From an uncultured Holophaga sp. (GTDB lineage Bacteria > Acidobacteriota > Holophagae > Holophagales > Holophagaceae), in assembly GCF_963677305.1 (NCBI RefSeq), contig NZ_OY781925.1, positions 3,376,783-3,440,782 on the forward strand: DNA of 64,000 nucleotides, written 5' to 3'. The notes beneath the pieces are model-generated. The model made no database searches and was not told the DNA's origin. It saw only the letters and a program-made list of their open reading frames with translations. How positions within the stretch are numbered: position 1 is the stretch's first letter; every line of letters starts with the position of its first letter. Of the stretch, positions 44,537-52,411 are shown piece after piece. Made by a program: the position numbers and the translations under genes.

Positions 44537-45367
44537 CTAGGACTTCGTCGTCTCCCCATTCCAGTCCAGCCGCCGGTGCCCGGCCCTGCCCCCGCGCATG
44601 AGCAGCACCAGCTCGCTCACGATGGAGAGCCCGATCTCCCGGGGCAGATTGCTGCCCAGCCCCAGACCGATGGGGCAGTAGACCCGCTCATCGATGACGC
44701 CGCCCCGCTGCTGGATGTTGTGGATGAGCACCGAGGCCTTGCGGGGGCTCCCGATCATCCCGATGTAAGGGATCACGGGGTTGGGGAGAAGCTGCTCCAG
44801 AACCTCCTCGTCGTGCTCGTGACCCTGGGTCATGATCACGCAGTAGCTCCGGGAGCTGAGGGCCACCTGGGCGATGTCAGTGTAGGGTCCGCAGATCCGG
44901 TCCCGGGCCCCCGGAAAGCGCTCGGCCCCCACAAAGTCGGGCCGGTCATCGAAAACACGGTAGGGCAGTTCCAGGAGCTCGCAGTACTTGGCCAGGCTCT
45001 GTCCCACATGACCCCCGCCGAAGATGACCACCTCGGGATCCACCACAATCGGCTCGATGAAGAGGGTCACCGCCCCGCCGCAGACTCCCAGGGCCTTGTC
45101 CCCCTCCGAGGGGAGCCAGTCTTCCCCGTCCCCCTTGGACTCGAAGCGCCGGGTGATGCAGGTCTCGCTGGCCATGGCCTCCCGGGCGAGCTCGATGCAG
45201 ATCCGCTCCACCGCACCGCCCCCGACGGAGCCGGCGATGACGCCATCCTGGCGCACGGCCATGTTCGACCCGGCCTTCCTCGGGGTGGAGCCCAGGGCCT
45301 CGATGATGGTCACCAGGGCGCAGTTGTGCCCCTGGGAGCGCCACTGTTCAAGACTCTTCAACCACAT
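44537..45367 (-). CDS. XdhC/CoxI family molybdenum-enzyme maturation protein
   Basis: The 276-aa protein has the XdhC N-terminal domain (LVTIIEALGSTPRKAGSNM, GSVGGGAVE) and a C-terminal Rossmann domain (VVIFGGGHVGQSLAKYCELL, VIMTQGHEHDEEVL, YIGMIGSPRKA). XdhC-type proteins bind and sulfurate molybdenum cofactor for xanthine-dehydrogenase-family hydroxylases. No such hydroxylase is in the window. The DUF364 gene precedes it by 9 nt on the same strand. Confidence 0.88.
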   Translation of the reverse strand: MWLKSLEQWRSQGHNCALVTIIEALGSTPRKAGSNMAVRQDGVIAGSVGGGAVERICIELAREAMASETCITRRFESKGDGEDWLPSEGDKALGVCGGAVTLFIEPIVVDPEVVIFGGGHVGQSLAKYCELLELPYRVFDDRPDFVGAERFPGARDRICGPYTDIAQVALSSRSYCVIMTQGHEHDEEVLEQLLPNPVIPYIGMIGSPRKASVLIHNIQQRGGVIDERVYCPIGLGLGSNLPREIGLSIVSELVLLMRGGRAGHRRLDWNGETTKS

Positions 45368-45376
45368 GGTCTCTCC

Positions 45377-46183
45377 TCAAGGCTTTGGGGCGCTGGCCAG
45401 GGCGGCCAGCTTCCGTTCCAGATCGGCGGGGTCCCGTACCAGGTTGATGCGTTCCAGGGCCCCCTGGGGCGAATAGGCGATGCTGCCACCCCCCAGCTCG
45501 GCATAGCGGGCCATGAGGGGCATCTCCTTCACCAGACTCACCCCCAGCAGGTCCAGCCCCCCCTGGAAGAGCACCGGACTGGGCGGCACCGTAGGACCCA
45601 TCATGATGCGGACCCGGGCATTCGGGGTCCGCCGGATCACCGCCTCCAGGGTCTCGTTCACCACCGTAAGACCGCTCATCAGCACGATCTGCGCCTGGTC
45701 CAAGACCTCGTCGGCATCCTCCCAGTGGATGTCCCCGGGGCGGGGGAAGAGTTCCACGATGTTGACGGGTCGGCCCATCTCACGCCAGAGAGCCGCTTCC
45801 TTGAAGAAGCCGATGAAGCAGGTGGGCACCCGGGCCGCAGCCTTCTCCACCAGGGCGGTGGCGTTGCCAGGGATCGCCTGTCCGGGCAGTGGCAGAAGGG
45901 ACTTGAGGGTGGCCATCCCCACCGCCCGGTGCAGGATGAAGCGGCTGCTGAGCAGCTCCAGGGCAGCAGCCTTGGCGGGCCGCCCCAGCCAGTCACCCAT
46001 CCAGGAGCTCATCCCCGGCGGGTCATCAAAGCCGGGCATGCCATGGAAGACCGTGGAGAGGGACCACTGGACGGTCTTGACCAGGACCCAGTTCGTGTAG
46101 ATCCGGATGTCCTCAATGAGCGGCGCAGCCTCCAGAGGTTCAATGATCTCCCGGATCATCTGGTTGTAGGAGGAGACGCTCAT
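45377..46183 (-). CDS. DUF364 family protein (putative heavy-metal chelation Rossmann-like)
   Basis: The 268-aa protein has the DUF364 hallmarks: an N-terminal DUF4213-like region with HRAVGMATLKSLL and a C-terminal metal-chelation domain with ADEVLDQAQIVLMSGLTVVNETLE and MMGPTVPPSPVLFQGG. The family is thought to bind metals or Mo-cofactor related ligands and often neighbours molybdenum or tungsten genes. The pairing with XdhC supports a molybdoenzyme accessory role. The chosen ATG 46183 has GGAAGG upstream; the ATG at 46207 is an alternative. Confidence 0.78.
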   Translation of the reverse strand: MSVSSYNQMIREIIEPLEAAPLIEDIRIYTNWVLVKTVQWSLSTVFHGMPGFDDPPGMSSWMGDWLGRPAKAAALELLSSRFILHRAVGMATLKSLLPLPGQAIPGNATALVEKAAARVPTCFIGFFKEAALWREMGRPVNIVELFPRPGDIHWEDADEVLDQAQIVLMSGLTVVNETLEAVIRRTPNARVRIMMGPTVPPSPVLFQGGLDLLGVSLVKEMPLMARYAELGGGSIAYSPQGALERINLVRDPADLERKLAALASAPKP

Positions 46184-46241
46184 CTGAAGATCCTTCCGGC
46201 ACCTCATTCTATACCGATATCACCCAATCTTTACAACGAAA

Positions 46242-46266
46242 AGAGGCCGCCACATGGGCGGCCTCT
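46242..46266 (-). terminator. Rho-independent terminator of tannase 3
   Basis: A perfect 10-bp stem AGAGGCCGCC/GGCGGCCTCT with a 5-nt loop lies 16 nt after the tannase stop. Read on the minus strand it runs into TTTTC. Confidence 0.8.
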
Positions 46267-46282
46267 CCGGGCGGAATGCGGC

Positions 46283-48073
46283 TCACTCAGCCGCTTCAAG
46301 CTTCGCAGCGATCCACTCGAAGGCCTCGCTGGCGTCGTAGTCGCCCCCGTGGGGGGTCAGGTAGGGGAAGCGGAAGTTGATGTCCTGGACACTCGAGTTG
46401 TCCTTGATGGCGTAGTAGAGCAGGGTCTGGATCGCGAAGGAGGTGTCGCGATCGATCATGCCATGGCGGACATACCAGTAGGGGGCGGGGGTGGAGGCCC
46501 CCGAGGTGGTCAGGTAGGGGATGGGGCTGGTCATCCGGATCTGGTCCGCCAGGGTCTCTCCGGCGCTGGTGGCCATGTACTGGACCCAGGTGTAGGCGGT
46601 GTCGTTCAGGCCACTGTCATCACCCACGATCTGGTTGTTGTTCCACGCCCACTCCTCGAAGTTGGAGTAGACGGTGTCACTGGTGCCGTAGAGGTTGGAC
46701 TCGCCGCTGACACTGGTGTTCCCCGTAACACCGCACTGATCGAAGGCGGGGACGGTCTTGAGCTGGGAGAGGGTGGCGACGAACTTCAGGAATTCGGTGT
46801 AGTCGATGCTTGCCACGGTGCTGCCATCACTGGAGAGGGTCAGCCAGGCATTCGGGATGTATTTGGTGCTGCTGCCACCGAAACCACTGGAGGTGTAAAC
46901 AAAGTCCTCGCCATAGGCGGGGACGGAAGTCCCGGCCGCCAGCTGACGGTTGACCTCCTGGGTCATGAAGGCCACGATGGCGCTCTTCATCTCAGCTGTC
47001 GTCAGAGTGGTGCTGCCGTCCTCCATCTTGAGGCCGAGCCCCGAGAGATAAGTGGCCCAGGCGGGAAGGATCTCCTCGGAGGCTGCAGGCTGGGGGCTGG
47101 TGGAATCGGTGTAGGCCACGCTGTTGATGGCACCGGTGAAGGCTGTGGTTGTAGAGCTGGTGTGATCTGCGTCCGCGTAGTAAGTGCCGGACTGATCGCG
47201 GATCGCGTTGTACTGCCACTCGTAGCCTGCGTCCGCATGGCCGAGGTTGTTGATGGGGCAGTAGGCCTGGACCGCAAAGACGCTGTCGCTGAGGGTGCTC
47301 GTGACGCTGGAGTCGGAGTTGTTGATGCCCGCAGCGCCGATGGCCGCGAGGTAGGTGTAGTAGTCGGAGCTGTCGCCGCTGGCGCCGACGGTGGTCACCT
47401 GCCCGCCACCTCCGCTGGTGCCGCAGATCACGATGCGGTCGGCGGACCCGGGCATGGTGCTGTCGTTGAGCTTCATGTAACGGATGGCGGCCTTGGCGTC
47501 CACGATGCAGGCGGGAGCCTTGCCGGGGTAAGCCCCATCGTCGTTGACGGCGCTGCGCCCCCGGGTGCCCACGCTGGCAATGATGTACCCGGCGTTCAGG
47601 GCATAGGCCATGGGGGCGGTGTCGCTGCTGGTCAGCTCATCCCCATCACTCAGGGCATCGCTGACGGCACTGTACATCCAGCCTGCGTTGTTGAAGCGCA
47701 TCCAGATGGCGGTGTCCTGGTTGCTGGCCGAGGCCTCGGGCACGTAGATGTACATCTGCTCCATGCCGTAGGCGCTGTCCATGGTGGCGCCCATCCCACC
47801 CGTCTGGGTGGTGGCCATGGCCACGGGGTTCGCGCAGTAGGTGATGGGACCATACTTGCGGACCGTCATGTCCGTGCCGTCCACCGTGACGGTGATGGAG
47901 GTGTAGCCCGTCGCATCGAAGGCCAACGACGAATCATAGGTGCCCGTGGCCGTGGTGGTCGTGGTGGAGGAGCTGGCGGTGGTGGCGTGGGACCCGCCGC
48001 AGCCGACGGCCAGCAGAAGGGCCCCTGTCAGGATCGCGATCCTGGGGGCGGCGTTGAGGACGGCCTTTTTCAT
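46283..48073 (-). CDS. Secreted subtype-B tannase (lipoprotein), copy 3
   Basis: The 596-aa protein has a lipoprotein signal (GALLLAVGCGGS) and is closely similar to copy 2 over its whole length; for example both have FDATxYTSITVxVDGTDMxVRKYGPI. Catalytic elements are the elbow GTSGGGGQVTTVGAS, the acid Asp in RHGMIDRDTSFAIQ and a C-terminal HGGDYDASEAFEW, where copy 2 has HSGDYD. It likely hydrolyses galloyl esters outside the cell. The divergent LytS/LytTR pair at 48440-50214 probably controls it. Upstream it shares the 11-mer GGTTGGGATGG at almost the same distance as copy 2. Confidence 0.88.
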   Translation of the reverse strand: MKKAVLNAAPRIAILTGALLLAVGCGGSHATTASSSTTTTTATGTYDSSLAFDATGYTSITVTVDGTDMTVRKYGPITYCANPVAMATTQTGGMGATMDSAYGMEQMYIYVPEASASNQDTAIWMRFNNAGWMYSAVSDALSDGDELTSSDTAPMAYALNAGYIIASVGTRGRSAVNDDGAYPGKAPACIVDAKAAIRYMKLNDSTMPGSADRIVICGTSGGGGQVTTVGASGDSSDYYTYLAAIGAAGINNSDSSVTSTLSDSVFAVQAYCPINNLGHADAGYEWQYNAIRDQSGTYYADADHTSSTTTAFTGAINSVAYTDSTSPQPAASEEILPAWATYLSGLGLKMEDGSTTLTTAEMKSAIVAFMTQEVNRQLAAGTSVPAYGEDFVYTSSGFGGSSTKYIPNAWLTLSSDGSTVASIDYTEFLKFVATLSQLKTVPAFDQCGVTGNTSVSGESNLYGTSDTVYSNFEEWAWNNNQIVGDDSGLNDTAYTWVQYMATSAGETLADQIRMTSPIPYLTTSGASTPAPYWYVRHGMIDRDTSFAIQTLLYYAIKDNSSVQDINFRFPYLTPHGGDYDASEAFEWIAAKLEAAE

Positions 48074-48439
48074 GAATGCACCTCGATAAAGGAAAGGTTG
48101 GGATGGAAGCGGGGTGGCCCCAGCAGACCCGGTGCAGGCCACCGGCCGCTCCCGGGGGGACCGGGAGCGAAGGGGATACGGAGGAGGGCGAAACCGCAGG
48201 GTCAAGCCTGGAGGGGATGTCCTAGGCTCCAGTAGGCCCCGATGCGCGTCAACGCACAGAGAAGCCCCCCGAGGCTTCCCGCGGGGAGCTCCCGGATTTC
48301 CACCGCCGAGTGGGCGGATTCAGCGCCGAACAGACTCACAGGGGGGGACCAGCGAAAACGCGACCGTGCAATCATTTACACCTCCCGTCACAACAGATCC
48401 AGACACCCCTCCGGGTGTCTTCTCTCCCCGGAACCCAGC
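48074..48439. promoter_or_regulatory. Divergent regulatory region between tannase 3 and its two-component system
   Basis: This 366-nt gene-free spacer matches the role and length of 32644-33032. It carries GGTTGGGATGG at 48096-48106, 23 bp from the tannase ATG, and ACCGTGCAAT at 48363-48372. Near the kinase start there is a strong hairpin (48401-48420). Confidence 0.4.
48401..48420 (+). promoter_or_regulatory. Leader hairpin upstream of LytS-type kinase copy B
   Basis: A perfect 8-bp stem AGACACCC/GGGTGTCT with a CTCC loop is followed by TCTCT, 20 nt before the kinase ATG at 48440. It could be an attenuator or an operator. Copy A has no obvious counterpart. Confidence 0.5.
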
Positions 48440-49486
48440 ATGCGCTGCCAGGACGTAGTCTCCCAGTTGCACGAACGCCTCTTCGAGGGTCCCCGCCCCC
48501 TGATCCTCCTGGGCATCGGGCTGCTTCTCTGCGGCATCGACGCGCTGACCGCCCCCCTCGGGCTGAGCTGGGCCCTCATGGCCATGAGCTTCCTGCTCCC
48601 CTTTGCCGTACTTGGACTGGGCCCCATCCCCTGGCAGTGGACCGGCGACGATGCCCCCAAGGCCAGCCCTCTCCGGGGTCTGGCGCAGGCCATCCTGATG
48701 AGCGGAGTGTGGGTGGCCCTGATGCACACCTTCCTCGGGCTCTGGCCCCCACCGGAAGCCCCGCCCCCTCCGGAAATGGGCCTGCCCTTCATGAGGGCCC
48801 TGGGACCCACCTTGTTGACCCTCGTGGTCGCCCTGGGCTTCGGCTGGCTCCTCTCTGAGAAAGAGCACACCGAGCTCCAGAAGCAGCGGGCCGAGAGACT
48901 CCTGCGGGAATCCCAGCAGAGGGCCCTGCAGAGCCAACTGGACCCCCATGTGCTCTACAACGCCCTCAACAGCCTGGCCGGGCTCATCCAGGAGGACCAG
49001 GAAATGGCCGAAGAGGTCGTGATCCGCTTGGCGGACCTCTACCGGATGCTCGCCCACCAGGGCTCCGAGGCCCAGATACCCCTGAGCGATGAGCGGAAAC
49101 TGGTGGAGGCCTATCTGGCCATGGAGCAGATGCGCCTGGGTGACCGCCTCCGGGCCCGCTGGGAATGGCAGGAGGAGGGGGACGAGGTCAGCATCCCACC
49201 CCTGCTCCTCCAGCCCCTGGTTGAGAATGCCATCAAGCACGGCATCAGTCCCTCCAGCCAAGGGGGCGAGGTGGTGATCCGCTACCAGCGCCAGGGCAGG
49301 ATCCATTCCCTCCAGGTCGCCAACACCGGCCTGAGCCCGGGCGTTCAGATCTCACGGGGCATCGGGCTGGGGAACCTGCAGGCACGGTTGGCCCTCTGGG
49401 CGGGCAGTCCCGGGACCCTGGAACTGGCCCGTCAGGGGGATTGGACCCTGGCCACCGTTCGCTGGAGAGAGGAGGACGCGGCATGA
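48440..49486 (+). CDS. LytS-type membrane sensor histidine kinase, tannase module copy B
   Basis: The 348-aa protein has several membrane helices in residues ~20-145, a coiled region (KEHTELQKQRAERLLRESQQ) and a LytS-class core. The phospho-acceptor His is in LDPHVLYNAL, the N-box is LVENAIKHGIS and the ATP lid is GIGLGNLQARLAL. Topology and layout parallel copy A (33033-34109). The ribosome site is weak. The stop overlaps the regulator start as ATGA. Confidence 0.88.
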   Translation: MRCQDVVSQLHERLFEGPRPLILLGIGLLLCGIDALTAPLGLSWALMAMSFLLPFAVLGLGPIPWQWTGDDAPKASPLRGLAQAILMSGVWVALMHTFLGLWPPPEAPPPPEMGLPFMRALGPTLLTLVVALGFGWLLSEKEHTELQKQRAERLLRESQQRALQSQLDPHVLYNALNSLAGLIQEDQEMAEEVVIRLADLYRMLAHQGSEAQIPLSDERKLVEAYLAMEQMRLGDRLRARWEWQEEGDEVSIPPLLLQPLVENAIKHGISPSSQGGEVVIRYQRQGRIHSLQVANTGLSPGVQISRGIGLGNLQARLALWAGSPGTLELARQGDWTLATVRWREEDAA

Positions 49487-50214
49487 CCCATATCCCCATG
49501 AAGGTGGCCGTGGCCGAGGATGAGCCCCTGACCCGCAAGCGCCTGGTCCGCATGCTCCACGGCGCCGGCTGCATCGTGGTGGCCGAGTTCTCCGAAGGGC
49601 TCTCCCTCCAGGGCTGGCTGAATCACCACCCCGTCCTGGATGGGCTCTTCCTGGACCTCCGCATGCCCGACCTGGATGGCACAGCCATCATGAAGCACCT
49701 CCGGGGACGGATCCCCGTGGTGGTCACCACCGCCCACGCCGAGCACGCGGTGGCCGCCTTCGACAACGCCGTGGTGGACTACCTGCTCAAGCCCTTCAGA
49801 ACCTCCCGGCTCCGGGACGCCCTCCACCGCCTTGAGTCTCGGCGAAACCCCGAGGCCTCCACCCCCCAGCAGGCCCTGCTCGCCGGCCCCATCCGCTTCC
49901 GCGTGCGGGCGGGCAACGGCTTCGTACTGGTGGACCTGGCCCGGACCACCCACTTCGAAGTGGTGAACGAGGAGGTCTGGGCCCACGCCCAGGGCCGCAT
50001 GAAGACCTTCTGGACCGCCCTCAACGAGGTGGAGGAAGGGCTCCCCGCCGCAGGGCTGCTGAGGGTCAACCGCAGCGTCCTGATCCGCCCCGAGGCCATC
50101 GTCGGCGTCCGCCCCATCTCCGGCAACCGCTTCGCCGTCCGCCTGGCTGGGGGCGCCGAGATCGAGGCCAGCCGAGGGGGAACCCTGCGCCTGAAGGAAT
50201 GTCTGGGCCTGTAG
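49483..50214 (+). CDS. LytTR family response regulator, tannase module copy B
   Basis: The 243-aa protein has a REC domain (VAEDEPLTRKRL, phospho-Asp in LFLDLRMPDLDG, Lys in LLKPFR) and a C-terminal LytTR domain (LLRVNRSVLIRPEAI). It is a clear paralogue of the regulator at 34106-34840. GGAGG lies 7 nt before the ATG. Its TAG stop is followed after 2 nt by a perfect 16-bp palindrome. Confidence 0.9.
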   Translation: MTHIPMKVAVAEDEPLTRKRLVRMLHGAGCIVVAEFSEGLSLQGWLNHHPVLDGLFLDLRMPDLDGTAIMKHLRGRIPVVVTTAHAEHAVAAFDNAVVDYLLKPFRTSRLRDALHRLESRRNPEASTPQQALLAGPIRFRVRAGNGFVLVDLARTTHFEVVNEEVWAHAQGRMKTFWTALNEVEEGLPAAGLLRVNRSVLIRPEAIVGVRPISGNRFAVRLAGGAEIEASRGGTLRLKECLGL

Positions 50215-50216
50215 GT

Positions 50217-50232
50217 TGTAAACCGGTTTACA
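50217..50232. promoter_or_regulatory. Perfect 16-bp palindrome operator
   Basis: TGTAAACCGGTTTACA is a perfect palindrome located 32 nt before the GTG start of the cyclic-nucleotide-domain protein. The form fits either a LacI-family operator (central CG) or a Crp-family site (TGTAA-N6-TTACA, containing GTA-N8-TAC). No LacI-family gene is in the window; Crp-family proteins are. Confidence 0.7.
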
Positions 50233-50263
50233 TATCGACTAGCATCGAGGCAGAGGAGCCTCC

Positions 50264-50836
50264 GTGAGCCGCTACGCCGACTACCTGCCTGAACTCTGCA
50301 CCATGCCGCTTTTCCTGGGATTCAAGGACGGGGAGATCCTCGCCTTCCTGGACCGGATGCAGCCTGCCATCTGCCACGACCGCCTGGATCTGAAGCAGGC
50401 TCGGGAGGCCCATCCTGGCCAGGATACGCCCTTCAGGGTCCTGCTGCGGGGAGGCTCCGTCCATGAGCTCACCCAGAGCCCCTTCCCCTTCGCCATGCCC
50501 GCCTTCGGGACCCCCGGGGTGCTGATGGCCGAGATCCCCTCCTTCAGCCGTCTGCTCGACCATGTCCGCCCCCAGGGAGGCCCCCCGGGGGGACACCGGC
50601 AGGGTTCTGAAGCCCCAATCCCGGAGAGCCTGGAGTTCACCCCTGACTCCATCACCCGCTTCCACGACTCGGAGACGGCCCCCCTGCAGGCCCGCATGCT
50701 CCGCAACCTCCTGGGCATGCTGGCCCAGAAGGTGTGCGATGTGCGTCGGGAGCTCTTCCTGCTGCGGGATGGCCGCGATCTCTACGAGGGTCTGGCTATA
50801 CCTGGCCCTTCGAGCCCAGGTTCTTCCAGGGCTTGA
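50264..50836 (+). CDS. Crp-like cyclic-nucleotide-binding-domain protein without DNA-binding domain
   Basis: The 190-aa protein opens LPELCTMPLFLGFKDGEILAFLDRM, the helical lead-in of Crp-type effector domains. A beta-barrel-like region follows and a dimer helix (APLQARMLRNLLGMLAQKVCDVRREL). It then ends without a helix-turn-helix. The family is usually 220-230 aa, so it looks truncated or is a ligand-only form. GTG 50264 has GGAG upstream. Its last 41 nt overlap the 3' end of the convergent membrane-protein gene, which fits a read-through C-terminus. Confidence 0.65.
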   Translation: MSRYADYLPELCTMPLFLGFKDGEILAFLDRMQPAICHDRLDLKQAREAHPGQDTPFRVLLRGGSVHELTQSPFPFAMPAFGTPGVLMAEIPSFSRLLDHVRPQGGPPGGHRQGSEAPIPESLEFTPDSITRFHDSETAPLQARMLRNLLGMLAQKVCDVRRELFLLRDGRDLYEGLAIPGPSSPGSSRA

Positions 50837-51308
50837 AGACCGAAATCGCGATCACCCCGAAAAGCAGGAGGGTGTTGCAGATCGCAGCCCCCGTGGCCAA
50901 GCGGAGGGCGCCCAGGAAACGGGGGTCCCGGGCCAACCCGGCCGGGGTCTCCCGGCTCCAGGCCAGGAGGGCATCCACGGAGGGTCCCAGGTGGACCGTG
51001 CCCCAGATCACCAGGCCCAGGCTGATGATCCACTTCAGCAGCACCCACCCATGCCTGCGGAAGCCCCAGGGGGTGAAGAGAGCGTAGGCCAGCCCCGTGA
51101 GCACCGTAACCGTGGCCGCAGGACTCAGCACCAGGATGTCCGTGAATCGGTAGAGGGCCACAAACATGCGCACCCCCTCGTCGGGGGTGTCCGGCCCCAC
51201 CAGGCGCGGAAACAGGAGCAGCAGAAGCACACAGGCCGTCCAGACCGAGGCCGCCGTCAGATGGACCACATTGAGGGCTTTCTGGCCCCCCGCCGACAGT
51301 TTCCTCAT
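50796..51308 (-). CDS. Four-helix integral membrane protein (DUF2269/CopD-like)
   Basis: The 170-aa protein has about four membrane helices: VVHLTAASVWTACVLLLLLF (with a conserved-looking His), a second around VLSPAATVTVLTGLAYAL, WVLLKWIISLGLVIWGTVHL and the last ATGAAICNTLLLFGVIAISV. The layout resembles DUF2269/CopD-like membrane proteins, often heme- or copper-linked, but the assignment is tentative. Its ATG overlaps the MarR gene stop (ATGA), so the regulator and membrane protein form one unit. Confidence 0.65.
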   Translation of the reverse strand: MRKLSAGGQKALNVVHLTAASVWTACVLLLLLFPRLVGPDTPDEGVRMFVALYRFTDILVLSPAATVTVLTGLAYALFTPWGFRRHGWVLLKWIISLGLVIWGTVHLGPSVDALLAWSRETPAGLARDPRFLGALRLATGAAICNTLLLFGVIAISVFKPWKNLGSKGQV

Positions 51309-51754
51309 GCATCACCTCCCCGGAGGGGATGGACCCGCTCCGCCAAGTGCCGGAGCAGTTCCAGGGAGCTTTCCAGGACCGCGGGGTCCAGCCCCTCCGC
51401 GCTACGCTCCGCCCAGCCCCGCTGACGCCGACCCACCTCATCCATGATCTCCCGCCCCCGGGCGCTGAGGGCAAGGAGGGGCGCCGTGGCGTGGTCCGGG
51501 TTGGGCTCCGTGACAGCGAGTCCATCCCGTACGAGGCGATCCGCAAGCCGCTGGACATTCTGACGGGTGACCCCCACCCGCCGGGCGATGGCCGAAACCG
51601 TCAAGGGGTGATCCACCACCATGCCCAGCACCTGCCAGCGCGCAGACGTGAGCCCCAGGTCAGCCACCAGGGCATCTCCAGCAGCGATCAGGGCCCCGTG
51701 GACCCGGAAGACCGCCAGCACCAGCTCTGTGAACACCTCAGCCGCTTCTCGCAT
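51305..51754 (-). CDS. MarR family transcriptional regulator
   Basis: The 149-aa protein has the MarR winged helix: LTSARWQVLGMVVDHPLTVSAIARRVGVTRQNVQRLADRLVRDGLA, then the wing with the PDHATAPLLALSARGREIM pattern (residues ~85-105). It likely represses its own unit (MarR plus membrane protein) and perhaps the divergent DUF4337 gene in response to a small aromatic ligand. A TGACA-N6-TGTCA palindrome lies 22 nt upstream of its start. Confidence 0.9.
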   Translation of the reverse strand: MREAAEVFTELVLAVFRVHGALIAAGDALVADLGLTSARWQVLGMVVDHPLTVSAIARRVGVTRQNVQRLADRLVRDGLAVTEPNPDHATAPLLALSARGREIMDEVGRRQRGWAERSAEGLDPAVLESSLELLRHLAERVHPLRGGDA

Positions 51755-51775
51755 AACGACACCTTAACACCATTT

Positions 51776-51791
51776 TGACATCTTATTGTCA
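51776..51791. promoter_or_regulatory. Candidate MarR operator
   Basis: TGACA and TGTCA form a perfect inverted repeat with a 6-nt AT-rich spacer, in the 112-nt divergent region between the MarR gene (start 51754) and the DUF4337 gene (start 51867). Confidence 0.55.
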
Positions 51792-51866
51792 CTATACCCT
51801 TGGCGTATTCCGGCGCGCCTAGAATGAGGCTCCGGCCCCTGGAACGGGACCCGAGTGGAGTGATGA

Positions 51867-52391
51867 ATGCCTGAAGAAAAGAAGGAACCCTGGCTGAACT
51901 ACCTCGCCCTGACGACGGTCATCCTTGCGGTTTGCGCCACCCTGGCCACTTTCAAGGGCGGTGGCCACTCCACCCGCTCCATCCTCCGGCAGAGCCAGGC
52001 CTCGGACACCTGGGCCTTCTACCAGGCAAAGAACATCAAGGGGGCTCTGTACGAGATCCAGTCCGACAACCTGCAGCGCATCCTCGAGGAGGACAACGCC
52101 CACACCAGGAGCCATGAGGAAGCCCTGCAGACGGCAAGGAAGCGCATCGCCAAATACGAACAGGAGAAGGCAAGCCTCAGCCAGGAAGCCAAACGGCTGG
52201 AGGCTGAGCGCGATGCTGCCGCCCGACATGGCCAGGCTTTCGGCCTGTCGGTGATCTTCCTCCAGATCGCCATCCTGCTCTCCTCCATCGCCGCCCTGAT
52301 GAAGAAGAAACCACTGTGGCTGGCCGGAGTCGCGGTGGGCGTGGCGGGCCTGGTCTGCTTCCTGAACGGATTCTTTCTTTTCCTGCACTGA
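51867..52391 (+). CDS. DUF4337 family membrane protein
   Basis: The 174-aa protein has an N-terminal helix (YLALTTVILAVCATLATF), then the conserved STRSILRQSQASDTWAFYQAKNIKGALYE block and a charged coiled coil (residues ~70-120). Two C-terminal helices follow (LSVIFLQIAILLSSIAAL and LWLAGVAVGVAGLVCFLNGFF). This is the DUF4337 pattern; the function is unknown. It is divergent from MarR, and the ATG at 51867 fits the family start. Confidence 0.85.
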   Translation: MPEEKKEPWLNYLALTTVILAVCATLATFKGGGHSTRSILRQSQASDTWAFYQAKNIKGALYEIQSDNLQRILEEDNAHTRSHEEALQTARKRIAKYEQEKASLSQEAKRLEAERDAAARHGQAFGLSVIFLQIAILLSSIAALMKKKPLWLAGVAVGVAGLVCFLNGFFLFLH

Positions 52392-52411
52392 GGGAGGCCA
52401 AGCCCCCGGGC

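Noticed and set aside
44576..48235. A 1219-codon open frame on the plus strand opposite xdhC, DUF364 and tannase 3
   Set aside because: It crosses three well-supported genes on the other strand and its product is a Gly/His/Asp/Val-rich mix typical of antisense frames in GC-rich DNA.
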